This document shows positions 50,331-57,044 of a stretch of DNA of 64,000 bases, piece by piece. Within the stretch, counting starts at the first letter, position 1. Every line of letters starts with the position of its first letter. Where the stretch lies: positions 1 to 64,000 of IMG/VR virus record IMGVR_UViG_3300006028_000001. One strand, given 5' to 3'. Origin of the DNA: a virus. The position numbers and the translations under genes are program-made. The notes under the pieces were generated by a model, which worked only from the letters and a program-made list of their open reading frames with translations, searched no databases and was not told the DNA's origin.

Positions 50331-50483
50331 TCACCACTGCCCGTCCCACCACTCTTCCGGCGGCTCCGGCAACCGACGCTGATCACCGGAGTCGACGGCC
50401 TTGTCGGTGTCGTCGACCTGCCGGTCGGGTTGAGTACGCAGCCAGTGGTGGCACGGCGGTGACGGGCACAGCGACGAGTCCAT
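50331..50483 (-). CDS. possible small minus-strand protein
   Basis: 50 aa: ATG at 50483, TGA at 50331. MDSSLCPSPPCHHWL and an acidic end (LPEPPEEWWDGQW) look protein-like and the ORF exactly fills the gap between esterase and endolysin. No clear Shine-Dalgarno. Could be chance. Confidence 0.35.
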   Translation of the reverse strand: MDSSLCPSPPCHHWLRTQPDRQVDDTDKAVDSGDQRRLPEPPEEWWDGQW

Positions 50484-50511
50484 GTCCGGTCAACGACGGA
50501 AGGACGCCACC

Positions 50512-51429
50512 GTGACCAACGCACCCGCTGACCTGCTGACCGTCCGCGCCCGGATCATGGCCATCACGGGTCTCACCGACCCGGCCGAGGTGGGCATCGT
50601 CGGCGACGGCATGCACGCCCGCACCGGTGGCTACCACGAAGGCCGCGACGTGCTGGCCGCACTCGGTGTGCTCAGCACGGACTACTCAGTCGCCGAATAC
50701 GCCCGGGACCGGGCCGGCCTGACCGCCTCGGCATCCGCGCTGGACATCGCGCTGGCGTGGCCGAACGGTGGCCGCCCGGCCGCGATCCGGTGGACCAACC
50801 TGCTCGTCGCGGACCTGCTCGCCGGCACACCCGGCACCGAGGTGCTGCGCGCGATGAACTACAGCCCCGACGGCACCCTGAAGCGGCGGCGGGACAAGCG
50901 CAGCGGCCTGGTCGAGGAGATCAGCTCCGACAGCGTCGACATCCACACCCACTTCGAGTTCTTCCGGGACACCGAAGGGCAACGCGCCGGCGCGTTCTGC
51001 GACCTGCTGATCCGGCGCGCGCGGCAGGCCATCACCGGAACCGACCCCGACCAGCCGACGACAGGAGACGACATGCCCCAGGACAGCGGCGATCTGCCGG
51101 TCGGGTTCGCCATCGACGAACACGACGCCTGGATCGACACCGCGAAGGCCGTCGCGGTGGCGCCGCCGGCGGTTGGGCCGAAGGCGGCCGGCGGCTGGGG
51201 TCCGGCGTGGTTCTACGCCGCCGGAACAGGCGACGCCACGGTGCGGTACGGCTGCTACCCGTCCGGGTTGTGGCGCGACGCGCACGTCAACCTGACCGCC
51301 CCCACCGACCCGAAGGATCACGGCCTGCCCGACGGCACAACGCTGGTGCTGATCGCCCGCAAGCGGACCTCGGCCACCGACACCGCCGACGCCGTGCCGG
51401 TTCGGTGGCGCATCCAGTACGGCACCTGA
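50512..51429 (+). CDS. endolysin, M15-like (VanY-type) peptidase
   Basis: 305 aa. GTG at 50512 with GGAAGGA 7 bases upstream; an ATG at 50482 is less likely. GDGMHARTGGYHEGRD (His35, His42, Asp46), LTASASALDIAL, YSPDGTLKRR and HTHFEFF (His145, His147) give the pattern of actinophage M15-type lysins that cleave peptide bonds in peptidoglycan. The C-terminal 120 residues form a separate domain (FAIDEHDAWIDTAKAV, WFYAAGTGDATVRYG), possibly wall binding. Followed by membrane proteins. Confidence 0.75.
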   Translation: MTNAPADLLTVRARIMAITGLTDPAEVGIVGDGMHARTGGYHEGRDVLAALGVLSTDYSVAEYARDRAGLTASASALDIALAWPNGGRPAAIRWTNLLVADLLAGTPGTEVLRAMNYSPDGTLKRRRDKRSGLVEEISSDSVDIHTHFEFFRDTEGQRAGAFCDLLIRRARQAITGTDPDQPTTGDDMPQDSGDLPVGFAIDEHDAWIDTAKAVAVAPPAVGPKAAGGWGPAWFYAAGTGDATVRYGCYPSGLWRDAHVNLTAPTDPKDHGLPDGTTLVLIARKRTSATDTADAVPVRWRIQYGT

Positions 51430-51431
51430 CC

Positions 51432-51842
51432 GTGCAACCCCTGCGGCGCCTCGGCCGGCATGTGGGCCGCCGCGGCGCCTACCTTCTGTTCCTGGCGCTG
51501 CTGGACATCACCGTCGCCTACTCGTTGACCCAGCCGTTGCCACTCGGGCTGACCCGCGGGCAGGTGTACCGGCCGTTCACCGACCTCGCCCCATTCGCCG
51601 TGTGGGTGTGGACGTGGGCCGGCGTAGGGCTGCTCGCCTTCGCCGCCGCGTTCGTCCACGGCCTGCGCGTTGCCGTGTTCGGGGCGGCGGCCCTGATGAA
51701 GGTGGCGTGGGCGGCCGGGTACCTGTCCGGCTGGGTGTCCGGCTATCCGCTGTATACCCGCGGCTACCAGACCGCGGCCATCTATGTCGCGTTCGCCGCG
51801 GTCACGCTGATCGTGTCGGGATGGCGGGAGAACAGCCAGTGA
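51432..51842 (+). CDS. polytopic membrane protein (lysis-associated)
   Basis: 136 aa, GTG. Three or four predicted transmembrane helices (AYLLFLALLDITVAYSL, FAVWVWTWAGVGLLAFAAAFV, VFGAAALMKVAWAAGYL, AAIYVAFAAVTLIVSG). Directly after the endolysin and overlapping the next gene by 4 bp, so a holin-like or accessory lysis role is likely. Similar small membrane proteins are common here in actinophages. Confidence 0.65.
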   Translation: MQPLRRLGRHVGRRGAYLLFLALLDITVAYSLTQPLPLGLTRGQVYRPFTDLAPFAVWVWTWAGVGLLAFAAAFVHGLRVAVFGAAALMKVAWAAGYLSGWVSGYPLYTRGYQTAAIYVAFAAVTLIVSGWRENSQ

Positions 51843-52360
51843 ACGGCGGCACCGTCACCGCGGTCGTGTCCGGCTTCGCCGCGGTCGTAGTCGCCGTCAT
51901 CGCCATGGTGTCCGCGCGCGCGGTGGCCCGGGCGCAGGCCGACAACACCCGCCGACTGGCCGAAGCCGAAGCCGCCCGCAAACGCGAGGAGGCCGAGCGG
52001 GAGCAGGCCCGAGCCCGGGTCGAGATCGAAGCGAAAGCCTACGAGCGGGCGCGGGAGTCCTACGAGCGGATCGTCAAAGATCTCGAAGGGCAGTTGGAGA
52101 GAAACCAGCGCACCGTGGAACGCATCCAGGACCAGTTGGACCGGATGGCGATCCGGCTGGCCGACGAGCAGACCCAGAAAGCCGGCCTGCAGGATCAGGT
52201 GGATTCGATGCGGCGGCAGATGGACGAGCTGCGCCGGGAAAACGAGCAGTTCCGGGCGATCATCGCCGAGCATCAGAAGATCAGTGGGACGCTGGCGGCG
52301 GACCTGCGCCGGGCTGGTGCGGCGTTGCCGCCGGATCTGACCCCCGGACCCGCCGCGTAG
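51839..52360 (+). CDS. membrane-anchored coiled-coil protein
   Basis: 173 aa, GTG overlapping the previous stop. An N-terminal transmembrane helix (VTAVVSGFAAVVVAVIAMVS, about residues 5-25), then an uninterrupted coiled coil (residues 30-155). This layout suggests a membrane-tethered rod such as an i-spanin-like or holin-partner protein. Assignment is by architecture only. Confidence 0.6.
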   Translation: MNGGTVTAVVSGFAAVVVAVIAMVSARAVARAQADNTRRLAEAEAARKREEAEREQARARVEIEAKAYERARESYERIVKDLEGQLERNQRTVERIQDQLDRMAIRLADEQTQKAGLQDQVDSMRRQMDELRRENEQFRAIIAEHQKISGTLAADLRRAGAALPPDLTPGPAA

Positions 52361-52459
52361 CCGACCGGCGACGTTACGTGTCCGCGACGTACGCTTGGGT
52401 CGCCCCGCTCCGGACCCCGGCGGGGGTGCACGTCCGCCCCCGGCACCGGGAGGCACCCG

Positions 52460-52702
52460 ATGCGCATCGGCCCCAGACTGGACGCATCGGTCGGACCCCC
52501 ACCGCTGTCCCGCAGGGAACGGCAGGTCGCCGACCTGGTCGCGGAGGGGTTGACGGACCGGGCCATCGCCGCCCAGCTGGGGGTGTCGGCGCGCACCGCC
52601 GAATCGCATGTGGCGCGGATCCTGACCAAACTCGGGGTGGCCAACCGGGTGCAGGTCGCCACCTGGGTGCTGCGGATGCGTGGCGCCGCCGAGGCGGCCT
52701 GA
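52460..52702 (+). CDS. LuxR/GerE-type helix-turn-helix protein
   Basis: 80 aa, ATG preceded by GGGAGG. LSRRERQVADLVAEGLTDRAIAAQLGVSARTAESHVARILTKLGVANRVQVATW is a full LuxR (GerE) DNA-binding domain with the T-x-x-S-H-x-x-x-I recognition helix. There is no sensor domain, so it acts like a stand-alone regulator. Its position within the lysis/cargo block suggests control of neighbouring genes; target unknown. Confidence 0.85.
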   Translation: MRIGPRLDASVGPPPLSRRERQVADLVAEGLTDRAIAAQLGVSARTAESHVARILTKLGVANRVQVATWVLRMRGAAEAA

Positions 52703-52703
52703 A

Positions 52704-53027
52704 CTACCGCCGGTCGCTGCTCGGGTCGTAGGCGCGCGGCGCCAGTTCGTGCCACAGGTCATCCGGCCGGATCGCCTTGATGAGGCCGACCGCCACCTTG
52801 GCTTTGTCCTCGTGCAGAAACGCCCACCCGCCGACCGCCTCGGTCACCGACGAGTCGACGTACCAGCGGCCGTCGTCGAGCCGGCCGAGCGTCAGGTAGC
52901 CCTCGAACGCCGGATGGTCGCCGGGATGGTGCCAGCGGGCCAGTGGCTGCTTGCCGAACTGCCGCGCCAGGTCGATCTGGACACCGCCGGGCATCGGCGG
53001 CTGCACCCGATAGTCGTGCCCGCTCAT
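52704..53027 (-). CDS. hypothetical protein on the minus strand
   Basis: 107 aa. Trp/Gly/Asp-rich (FEGYLTLGRLDDGRWYVDSSVTEAVGGWAFLHEDKAKVAVGLIKAI). Divergent from the peptidase-like gene, with 69 bases between starts. The only convincing minus-strand gene of this length in the late arm, which suggests an inserted cargo gene with its own control. Confidence 0.65.
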   Translation of the reverse strand: MSGHDYRVQPPMPGGVQIDLARQFGKQPLARWHHPGDHPAFEGYLTLGRLDDGRWYVDSSVTEAVGGWAFLHEDKAKVAVGLIKAIRPDDLWHELAPRAYDPSSDRR

Positions 53028-53037
53028 CCACGCGATC

Positions 53038-53080
53038 GTACGCGCGTACCAAACGTGACTGATTCATTCCCTCAATCACT
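53038..53080. promoter_or_regulatory. divergent control region with a palindrome
   Basis: GTACGCGCGTAC at 53038-53049 is a perfect 12-bp palindrome. It is followed by TGATT...AATCA, a 5-bp inverted repeat (about 53060-53078). The segment lies between divergent genes and is more A+T-rich than its flanks. Likely promoter/operator; no clear -10/-35 pair can be fixed by eye. Confidence 0.5.
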
Positions 53081-53096
53081 CATCTACGAGGTGACC

Positions 53097-54047
53097 ATGA
53101 AGCTCGGCCGCCGCCCACCCAAGAACGCCCCCGCGCTGCGACTCGCGAACGTCCTCACCGGCGCCGTCCCGGCGCACCCGACGGCCCAGGACAACCTGAG
53201 CCGGCTGTCCGGCTGGCAGATGCTCGGCAACGACGTCGCCGGCGACTGTGTTGCGGTCACCTGGTCGAACTTCCGCCGGCTGATCACCGCCGCGCTCGCC
53301 GGTCGGGAGGTGTACCCCACCCAGGATCAGGTGTGGCAGGTGTACCGCACCCAGAATCCCGACTTCGACCCCAACGGCGACCCCAACGTCAACGGGCCGG
53401 GCTCGCCCGCCGACCAGGGAATGGACATCCAGACCCTGCTCGAATACCTACACACCACCGGCGGCCCGGACGGGGTCAAGGCGGTCGCGTTCGCCAAGGT
53501 GGATCACACCAACCTCGACGAGGTCAAGGCCGCCCTGTCCATCTTCGGCGGCGTCTGGACCGGCATCACCGTCCAAGCCGCGCAGATGCAGCAGTTCAAC
53601 GCTGGGCAGCCGTGGGACTGGGTGGCCGGCTCCCCGGTCGACGGCGGCCATTCGGTGTTGTCCGGCGGGTATGGCGTCGCCGGCTCGCGGCTGGGTATCG
53701 GCGATGTCGACTTCATCACCTGGGCCAAGGAAACGTCGTTCACCGACTCCTATTGGGCGCGGGGCATCGAAGAGGCGTGGATCGTCATCTGGCCCGAGCA
53801 CTTAGGGACCGCCGAGTTCCAGCAGGGCGTCAACCTTGCCGCGCTCGCCACGGACTACCAGGAGTTGACCGGCAAGGTGCTGCCACTGCCCACCCCGGTA
53901 CCGACTCCCCCGCCCGTCCCGGCCGACGTCGACCAGGCCCTGGCCGCCGCGCTGCGACACGACAACTGGGTCAACGAGCGGCACTGCTGCGGCGCCAAGC
54001 GGGTGGCGCAGGCCGCGCTGCCGTGGCTCGCCGCGCACCACCTATAG
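53097..54047 (+). CDS. papain-like cysteine peptidase-like protein
   Basis: 316 aa; ATG at 53097 (GAGG just upstream). LGNDVAGDCVAVTWSNF places Cys51 at the start of a helix, DGGHSVLSGGYG places His185 before a strand, and DFITWAKE follows where papain-like proteins carry the Asn/Asp-x-x-W loop. This is the Cys-His order of papain-like peptidases. The C-terminal 65 residues have a Pro-rich linker and a short helical domain (WVNERHCCGAKRVAQAALPWLAAHHL). It may process a phage or host protein. Not a structural homologue by eye. Confidence 0.6.
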   Translation: MKLGRRPPKNAPALRLANVLTGAVPAHPTAQDNLSRLSGWQMLGNDVAGDCVAVTWSNFRRLITAALAGREVYPTQDQVWQVYRTQNPDFDPNGDPNVNGPGSPADQGMDIQTLLEYLHTTGGPDGVKAVAFAKVDHTNLDEVKAALSIFGGVWTGITVQAAQMQQFNAGQPWDWVAGSPVDGGHSVLSGGYGVAGSRLGIGDVDFITWAKETSFTDSYWARGIEEAWIVIWPEHLGTAEFQQGVNLAALATDYQELTGKVLPLPTPVPTPPPVPADVDQALAAALRHDNWVNERHCCGAKRVAQAALPWLAAHHL

Positions 54048-54056
54048 GGGGCGGAA

Positions 54057-54617
54057 GTGGACAACACCGAGTCGGAGCGCCAGAGCTGCCCCCGTCGCAT
54101 GACCGACTGGGGGGCACAGGAACGCGCCAAAGGACTGGACACTTGGAGCGACCGGGCCGCCATGTCCGGGCAGAACCGGGTGGGCAGGTCGTGCTCGTAC
54201 TGCGGTTCACTCGACCCGGACCGATTCATGGAGCTCGTCCGGGACGGCTGGATCGTCGGACCGACCGACAAGGACTACAAGGCGTACCTGGAGTCACCGC
54301 TCACCGACGACGAGAAGGCCGCCAAACGCCAGCGGTGGATGGACCACGACGCGGTTGCCCGGGCCGTCCGCGAGATCGGCGAGAAAGACGGCAAGACCGC
54401 CGAACAGATCCAGGCCGACCTCGACGAGCAGTGGCAGGAGCAGGCGGCCGGCTGGCTACACGGCGACCAGTCGGCGAAGTTCTACTACCAGCACCTGACG
54501 GCCGAACAGCGGACCGAGTTCATCGCCCTCTACAACGAGGGCCGGATGAAGGTTGGCTACCCGGGCCACTTCTACCGACTGCCGTTCTTCTGCCGGTCGA
54601 GCCCGGCGGCGACGTGA
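54057..54617 (+). CDS. hypothetical protein with zinc-knuckle-like motif
   Basis: 186 aa, GTG preceded by GGGGGCGGAAG. CSYCGSLDPDRFMELVRDGWIVGPTDKDYKAY looks like a small zinc-binding DNA or protein motif; the rest is charged helices. Overlaps the next membrane protein gene by 4 bp. Confidence 0.6.
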   Translation: MDNTESERQSCPRRMTDWGAQERAKGLDTWSDRAAMSGQNRVGRSCSYCGSLDPDRFMELVRDGWIVGPTDKDYKAYLESPLTDDEKAAKRQRWMDHDAVARAVREIGEKDGKTAEQIQADLDEQWQEQAAGWLHGDQSAKFYYQHLTAEQRTEFIALYNEGRMKVGYPGHFYRLPFFCRSSPAAT

Positions 54618-54832
54618 CCCGCCGCACCGCCTGGATTGTCGGGTTCCTCGCCGGCTTCGTCGCGTGGATCGTGGCCGAGGTGTGGGCCGCGTTCGACAGC
54701 TCGACCAACACGGTGCCGCTGACCAACATCATCGTCGAGCACGTGCCGATGTGGCTCGGCTTTCCGCTGATCGTCGCGTTCGCCGTGTGGCTGGTGCTGC
54801 ACTTCTGGATCTACTGGCGGCGGCGGGCCTGA
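54614..54832 (+). CDS. small membrane protein with two helices
   Basis: 72 aa, GTG overlapping the previous stop. Two predicted transmembrane helices (AWIVGFLAGFVAWIVAEVW, MWLGFPLIVAFAVWLVLHFW) and an Arg-rich tail. Fits a holin-like or superinfection-related membrane protein. Confidence 0.6.
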   Translation: MTRRTAWIVGFLAGFVAWIVAEVWAAFDSSTNTVPLTNIIVEHVPMWLGFPLIVAFAVWLVLHFWIYWRRRA

Positions 54833-54845
54833 CTCTACTTGCGAA

Positions 54846-54863
54846 GTAGCGTCATGACGCTAC
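54846..54863. promoter_or_regulatory. perfect 18-bp palindrome
   Basis: GTAGCGTCATGACGCTAC reads the same on both strands. Just before it CTACTT-GCG-AAGTAG forms another 6-bp hairpin. Lies in the 206-base gap 54833-55038, next to the tRNA-like sequence. Could be a dimeric-protein operator, a terminator of the minus-strand tRNA transcript or part of an attachment site. Confidence 0.6.
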
Positions 54864-54883
54864 CTTCCGCGCCGATACCGGAA

Positions 54884-54992
54884 CGCCGCGACCGGGATTC
54901 GAACCCAGGTCACTGGAACCGGGGCCATCGCCCCTGCGGGCCGGACTCGAACCGTCGGCTTCCGACATGCTCGGCCGCTGCACCACCGCGGC
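54884..54992 (-). tRNA. tRNA-like sequence, anticodon uncertain
   Basis: On the minus strand from 54992, a 7-bp acceptor stem pairs GCCGCGG with TCGCGGC (last pair G-T). D-arm GTGC...GCAT and a perfect T-arm CTGGG-TTCGAAT-CCCGG fit, and GGGGC-GATG-GCCCC forms a long variable arm. A TTCGAGT loop (anticodon CGA, serine-like) has one stem mismatch, and about 10 extra bases lie between it and the D-arm. Total length is 109 bases, too long for normal class II tRNAs. No encoded CCA. Possibly a degenerate tRNA, a tRNA with an insertion, or an attachment-site remnant. Confidence 0.5.
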
Positions 54993-55038
54993 GTCCCATG
55001 CTGGCCAGCGCCACAACCGTACCGGAGGCACCCCCGCC

Positions 55039-55299
55039 ATGACCGATCCGACACCGCCGCCGAACGCCCCATCCGAACCGCTCGCGTCGATCTCGGTCAT
55101 CACCGGCATCGGCGCCGCCCTCGTCGGCCTCGCCGTGTCGTTCGGGCTGCACCTGACCGTTGACCAGAAAGCCAGCGTCGTCGCCCTCATCACCGCGGCC
55201 GCGCCGATCGTGGTGTGGCTGTGGGGCCGGCGGCGCACCTACTCGCCCGCCACAGTCAGGCGCATGATGACCCGCGGCGGCCATGAGCCGGGGTCGTGA
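55039..55299 (+). CDS. holin
   Basis: 86 aa, ATG with CGGAGG 9 bases upstream. Two predicted transmembrane helices (SVITGIGAALVGLAVSFGLHL, KASVVALITAAAPIVVWLWG) and a basic C-terminal tail, the standard layout of small actinophage holins. It would form membrane lesions releasing the endolysin. Overlaps the next gene by 17 bp. Confidence 0.7.
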   Translation: MTDPTPPPNAPSEPLASISVITGIGAALVGLAVSFGLHLTVDQKASVVALITAAAPIVVWLWGRRRTYSPATVRRMMTRGGHEPGS

Positions 55300-55504
55300 C
55301 GCCGCCCACGAACACGACGGCTGGACGTTCCGCCGCGGTACGGACGGCAGCGTGACCATCTGGGCCGGCGACGACCGCGAACTTGTCCTCACCGCCGCCG
55401 CGTGGATCCGGATCGTCACCGCGGTGTCGGCTGGCGGACGGCTCGCCTACCGGCAGGCGCAGGCGCTGCACCGTGGCGCCACTGATGGGCGACCCGGGCG
55501 TTGA
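55283..55504 (+). CDS. hypothetical protein
   Basis: 73 aa, ATG inside the holin's end. Contains WTFRRGTDGSVTIWAGDDRELVLTAAAWIRIVTAVSAGG, a beta-hairpin plus helix that is plausible as a small domain. No family recognised. Confidence 0.55.
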   Translation: MSRGRDAAHEHDGWTFRRGTDGSVTIWAGDDRELVLTAAAWIRIVTAVSAGGRLAYRQAQALHRGATDGRPGR

Positions 55505-55707
55505 ACCTGCAACACCCGCCGTCGATTGGCCGCTCACATCATGTGGACACGTCCCTTGCCGAACCGCCCGACCGCGATCCGCCGACCACCCGGCCGACGC
55601 CGGGTCACCGCCTACAGCCGGCGCAGACGCAGGTGGTAGACCGGTGGGTCAACCGGACACCGGCCGGCGTCGTCGACTGGCAACACCTGGATCAGCAAGG
55701 AGGCTGA
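55501..55707 (+). CDS. possible small protein
   Basis: 68 aa from a TTG overlapping the previous TGA. Pro-rich, ending VVDRWVNRTPAGVVDWQHLD. The frame is open throughout and overlaps the next gene's ribosome-binding site. No ATG/GTG start. Confidence 0.4.
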   Translation: MNLQHPPSIGRSHHVDTSLAEPPDRDPPTTRPTPGHRLQPAQTQVVDRWVNRTPAGVVDWQHLDQQGG

Positions 55708-55708
55708 C

Positions 55709-55864
55709 ATGCGCACCCTGATCGCCATCCTGTACGTGGCCGCCGTCATCCTGCTCGTCCTCGCCGCGTTCGGCATCCCCGCCCGCGTGTCACTGGCGCT
55801 GCTCGGCGCCGCCTGCGCACTGCTGGCGTTCTCGCTGCCAGCCATGCAGGCCGGGTTCCAGTAG
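55709..55864 (+). CDS. small membrane protein
   Basis: 51 aa, ATG with a strong AAGGAGG upstream. Two hydrophobic helices (IAILYVAAVILLVLAAFGI, SLALLGAACALLAFSL). Last gene of the late arm before the terminator. Small membrane proteins of this type commonly end actinophage lysis operons. Confidence 0.65.
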   Translation: MRTLIAILYVAAVILLVLAAFGIPARVSLALLGAACALLAFSLPAMQAGFQ

Positions 55865-55936
55865 CCGGCCGCCGGAAACCGTCGCACCCGCGCCATACGC
55901 TTACCTGCTCACCCGCACGGCCCGCCCGCACAGCAA

Positions 55937-55998
55937 CGGGGCCACCCTTCCGATCCCACCCTCGCAGGGTGCGGTCGGGTTGGGTGGCCCCGATTTTT
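55937..55998 (+). terminator. strong intrinsic terminator of the late arm
   Basis: CGGGGCCACCC (55937-55947) pairs over 11 bp with GGGTGGCCCCG (55982-55992), followed by A-TTTTT. A nested hairpin lies in the loop. It separates the plus-strand late arm from the convergent minus-strand module. Confidence 0.85.
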
Positions 55999-56032
55999 GC
56001 GTTTTACGGAATCAGCCGTCCGTGGTCACCTT

Positions 56033-56239
56033 CTACGCGTCGAACTCGCCTCCCTTGGCGCGGGTGACAAACTCGTCCCACCGACTCTGCGGAATCAGCA
56101 GCACCCTCCCATCCGGCTGCTGCGAGTTGCGCACCGCCACGGTCCCGTCATCGAGGAACGCCACCTCAACGCTTTCATCCGCAGCCGAGTCGGCTACCGA
56201 CGACTTACGCCACTGCGCCCTGCTCAAATCCACGCTCAC
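56033..56239 (-). CDS. DUF397 protein
   Basis: 68 aa from a GTG at 56239. VDLSRAQWRKSSVADSAADE, then VEVAFLDDGTVAVRNS, LLIPQSRWDEFVTRAKGGEFD is the complete DUF397 domain, including the W-RKSS start and GEFD end. These small actinobacterial proteins pair with Xre-type regulators (the WhiJ/BldB-like group) and are frequent in integrative elements and developmental loci. No Xre gene is adjacent here. Confidence 0.85.
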   Translation of the reverse strand: MSVDLSRAQWRKSSVADSAADESVEVAFLDDGTVAVRNSQQPDGRVLLIPQSRWDEFVTRAKGGEFDA

Positions 56240-56303
56240 GAGCCCTACCCTTCGATCGTTGAATGGGACGCGGCCGCCGTGGGGAAGGTCGGCGGCCGCG
56301 CGT

Positions 56304-57044
56304 CTAGCGTCTCGTCTGCTGCTGCGCAGGGCGGGGAGCCGGCAGATGGTGACCCAACGCCGGAGCAACCGTCCCAAGCAGCAGCAGCGCCGCACCGGCC
56401 GCCACCACCCCCGCCGCCTTCGTGTCCCACGACCGCTTCGGAAACAACCACCAACCCACCAACACCAACACCACCGCCGCCAGGGCACCGGCCCGCAACC
56501 CCAGCCAAGCGCCCAATCCGGCCCGCCACGCACCCGTCCACGCCAGGAACATCAGCGGCACCCACACCCCGGCGGCCACACCGAGGCGACGGACCGGCCG
56601 CGGACAGCGACGGGCACGCCGCCGCGTCGGCTTCGCCACCTTCACCGACTCGCGGGCTGGGCGCGCGTCCGTCGGTGCCTGCCATGGGGTTACGGCACCC
56701 TTCGCTGCGTCCCGGGCCGCACGCTGACGGCGGGCCTCTGGGATCGGGATCCGCCGCGGGTTGTCCAGATTCTCCTCGTAATTGAAAAGCGGACGCCGCG
56801 CCCGGATCTCCGCCTTCTCGGCAGCCAAGACCGCTGGCTTGTTCGGGTACACCTCGTCCAGCACCCGCCACAAGGTGATCGTGTCCGACCACGGCTGGGC
56901 GTACACGTGCTCCAACAACCGGGCCAGCGGCTCCCGGGCGGTTTCGCCGATGTAGCCGACCGTCTTCGTCTGGTAGTTGGTGTTCGGATCCAACACCTCG
57001 AACTCGTAGACCCGACAGTCCCTCATGATGGCGGGCTGGCTCAC
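56304..57044 (-). CDS. GIY-YIG-like domain protein with transmembrane helices
   Basis: 246 aa. Residues 12-95 resemble a GIY-YIG-type fold (YEFEVLDPNTNYQTKTVGYIGETAREPLARLLEH, LDEVYPNKPAVLAAEKAEIRARRPLFNYEENL), a nuclease fold with VGYIG in place of GIY/YIG, so activity is uncertain. The C-terminal half has three or four hydrophobic helices. It overlaps the translocase gene by 4 bp. In actinomycete integrative-conjugative elements such membrane proteins accompany the transfer translocase. Confidence 0.7.
   Translation of the reverse strand: MSQPAIMRDCRVYEFEVLDPNTNYQTKTVGYIGETAREPLARLLEHVYAQPWSDTITLWRVLDEVYPNKPAVLAAEKAEIRARRPLFNYEENLDNPRRIPIPEARRQRAARDAAKGAVTPWQAPTDARPARESVKVAKPTRRRARRCPRPVRRLGVAAGVWVPLMFLAWTGAWRAGLGAWLGLRAGALAAVVLVLVGWWLFPKRSWDTKAAGVVAAGAALLLLGTVAPALGHHLPAPRPAQQQTRR

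Noticed and set aside
52375-52405. Additional GACGTA copy before the LuxR-type gene
   Set aside because: GACGTA occurs but without the upstream GCAACC box at the fixed distance.
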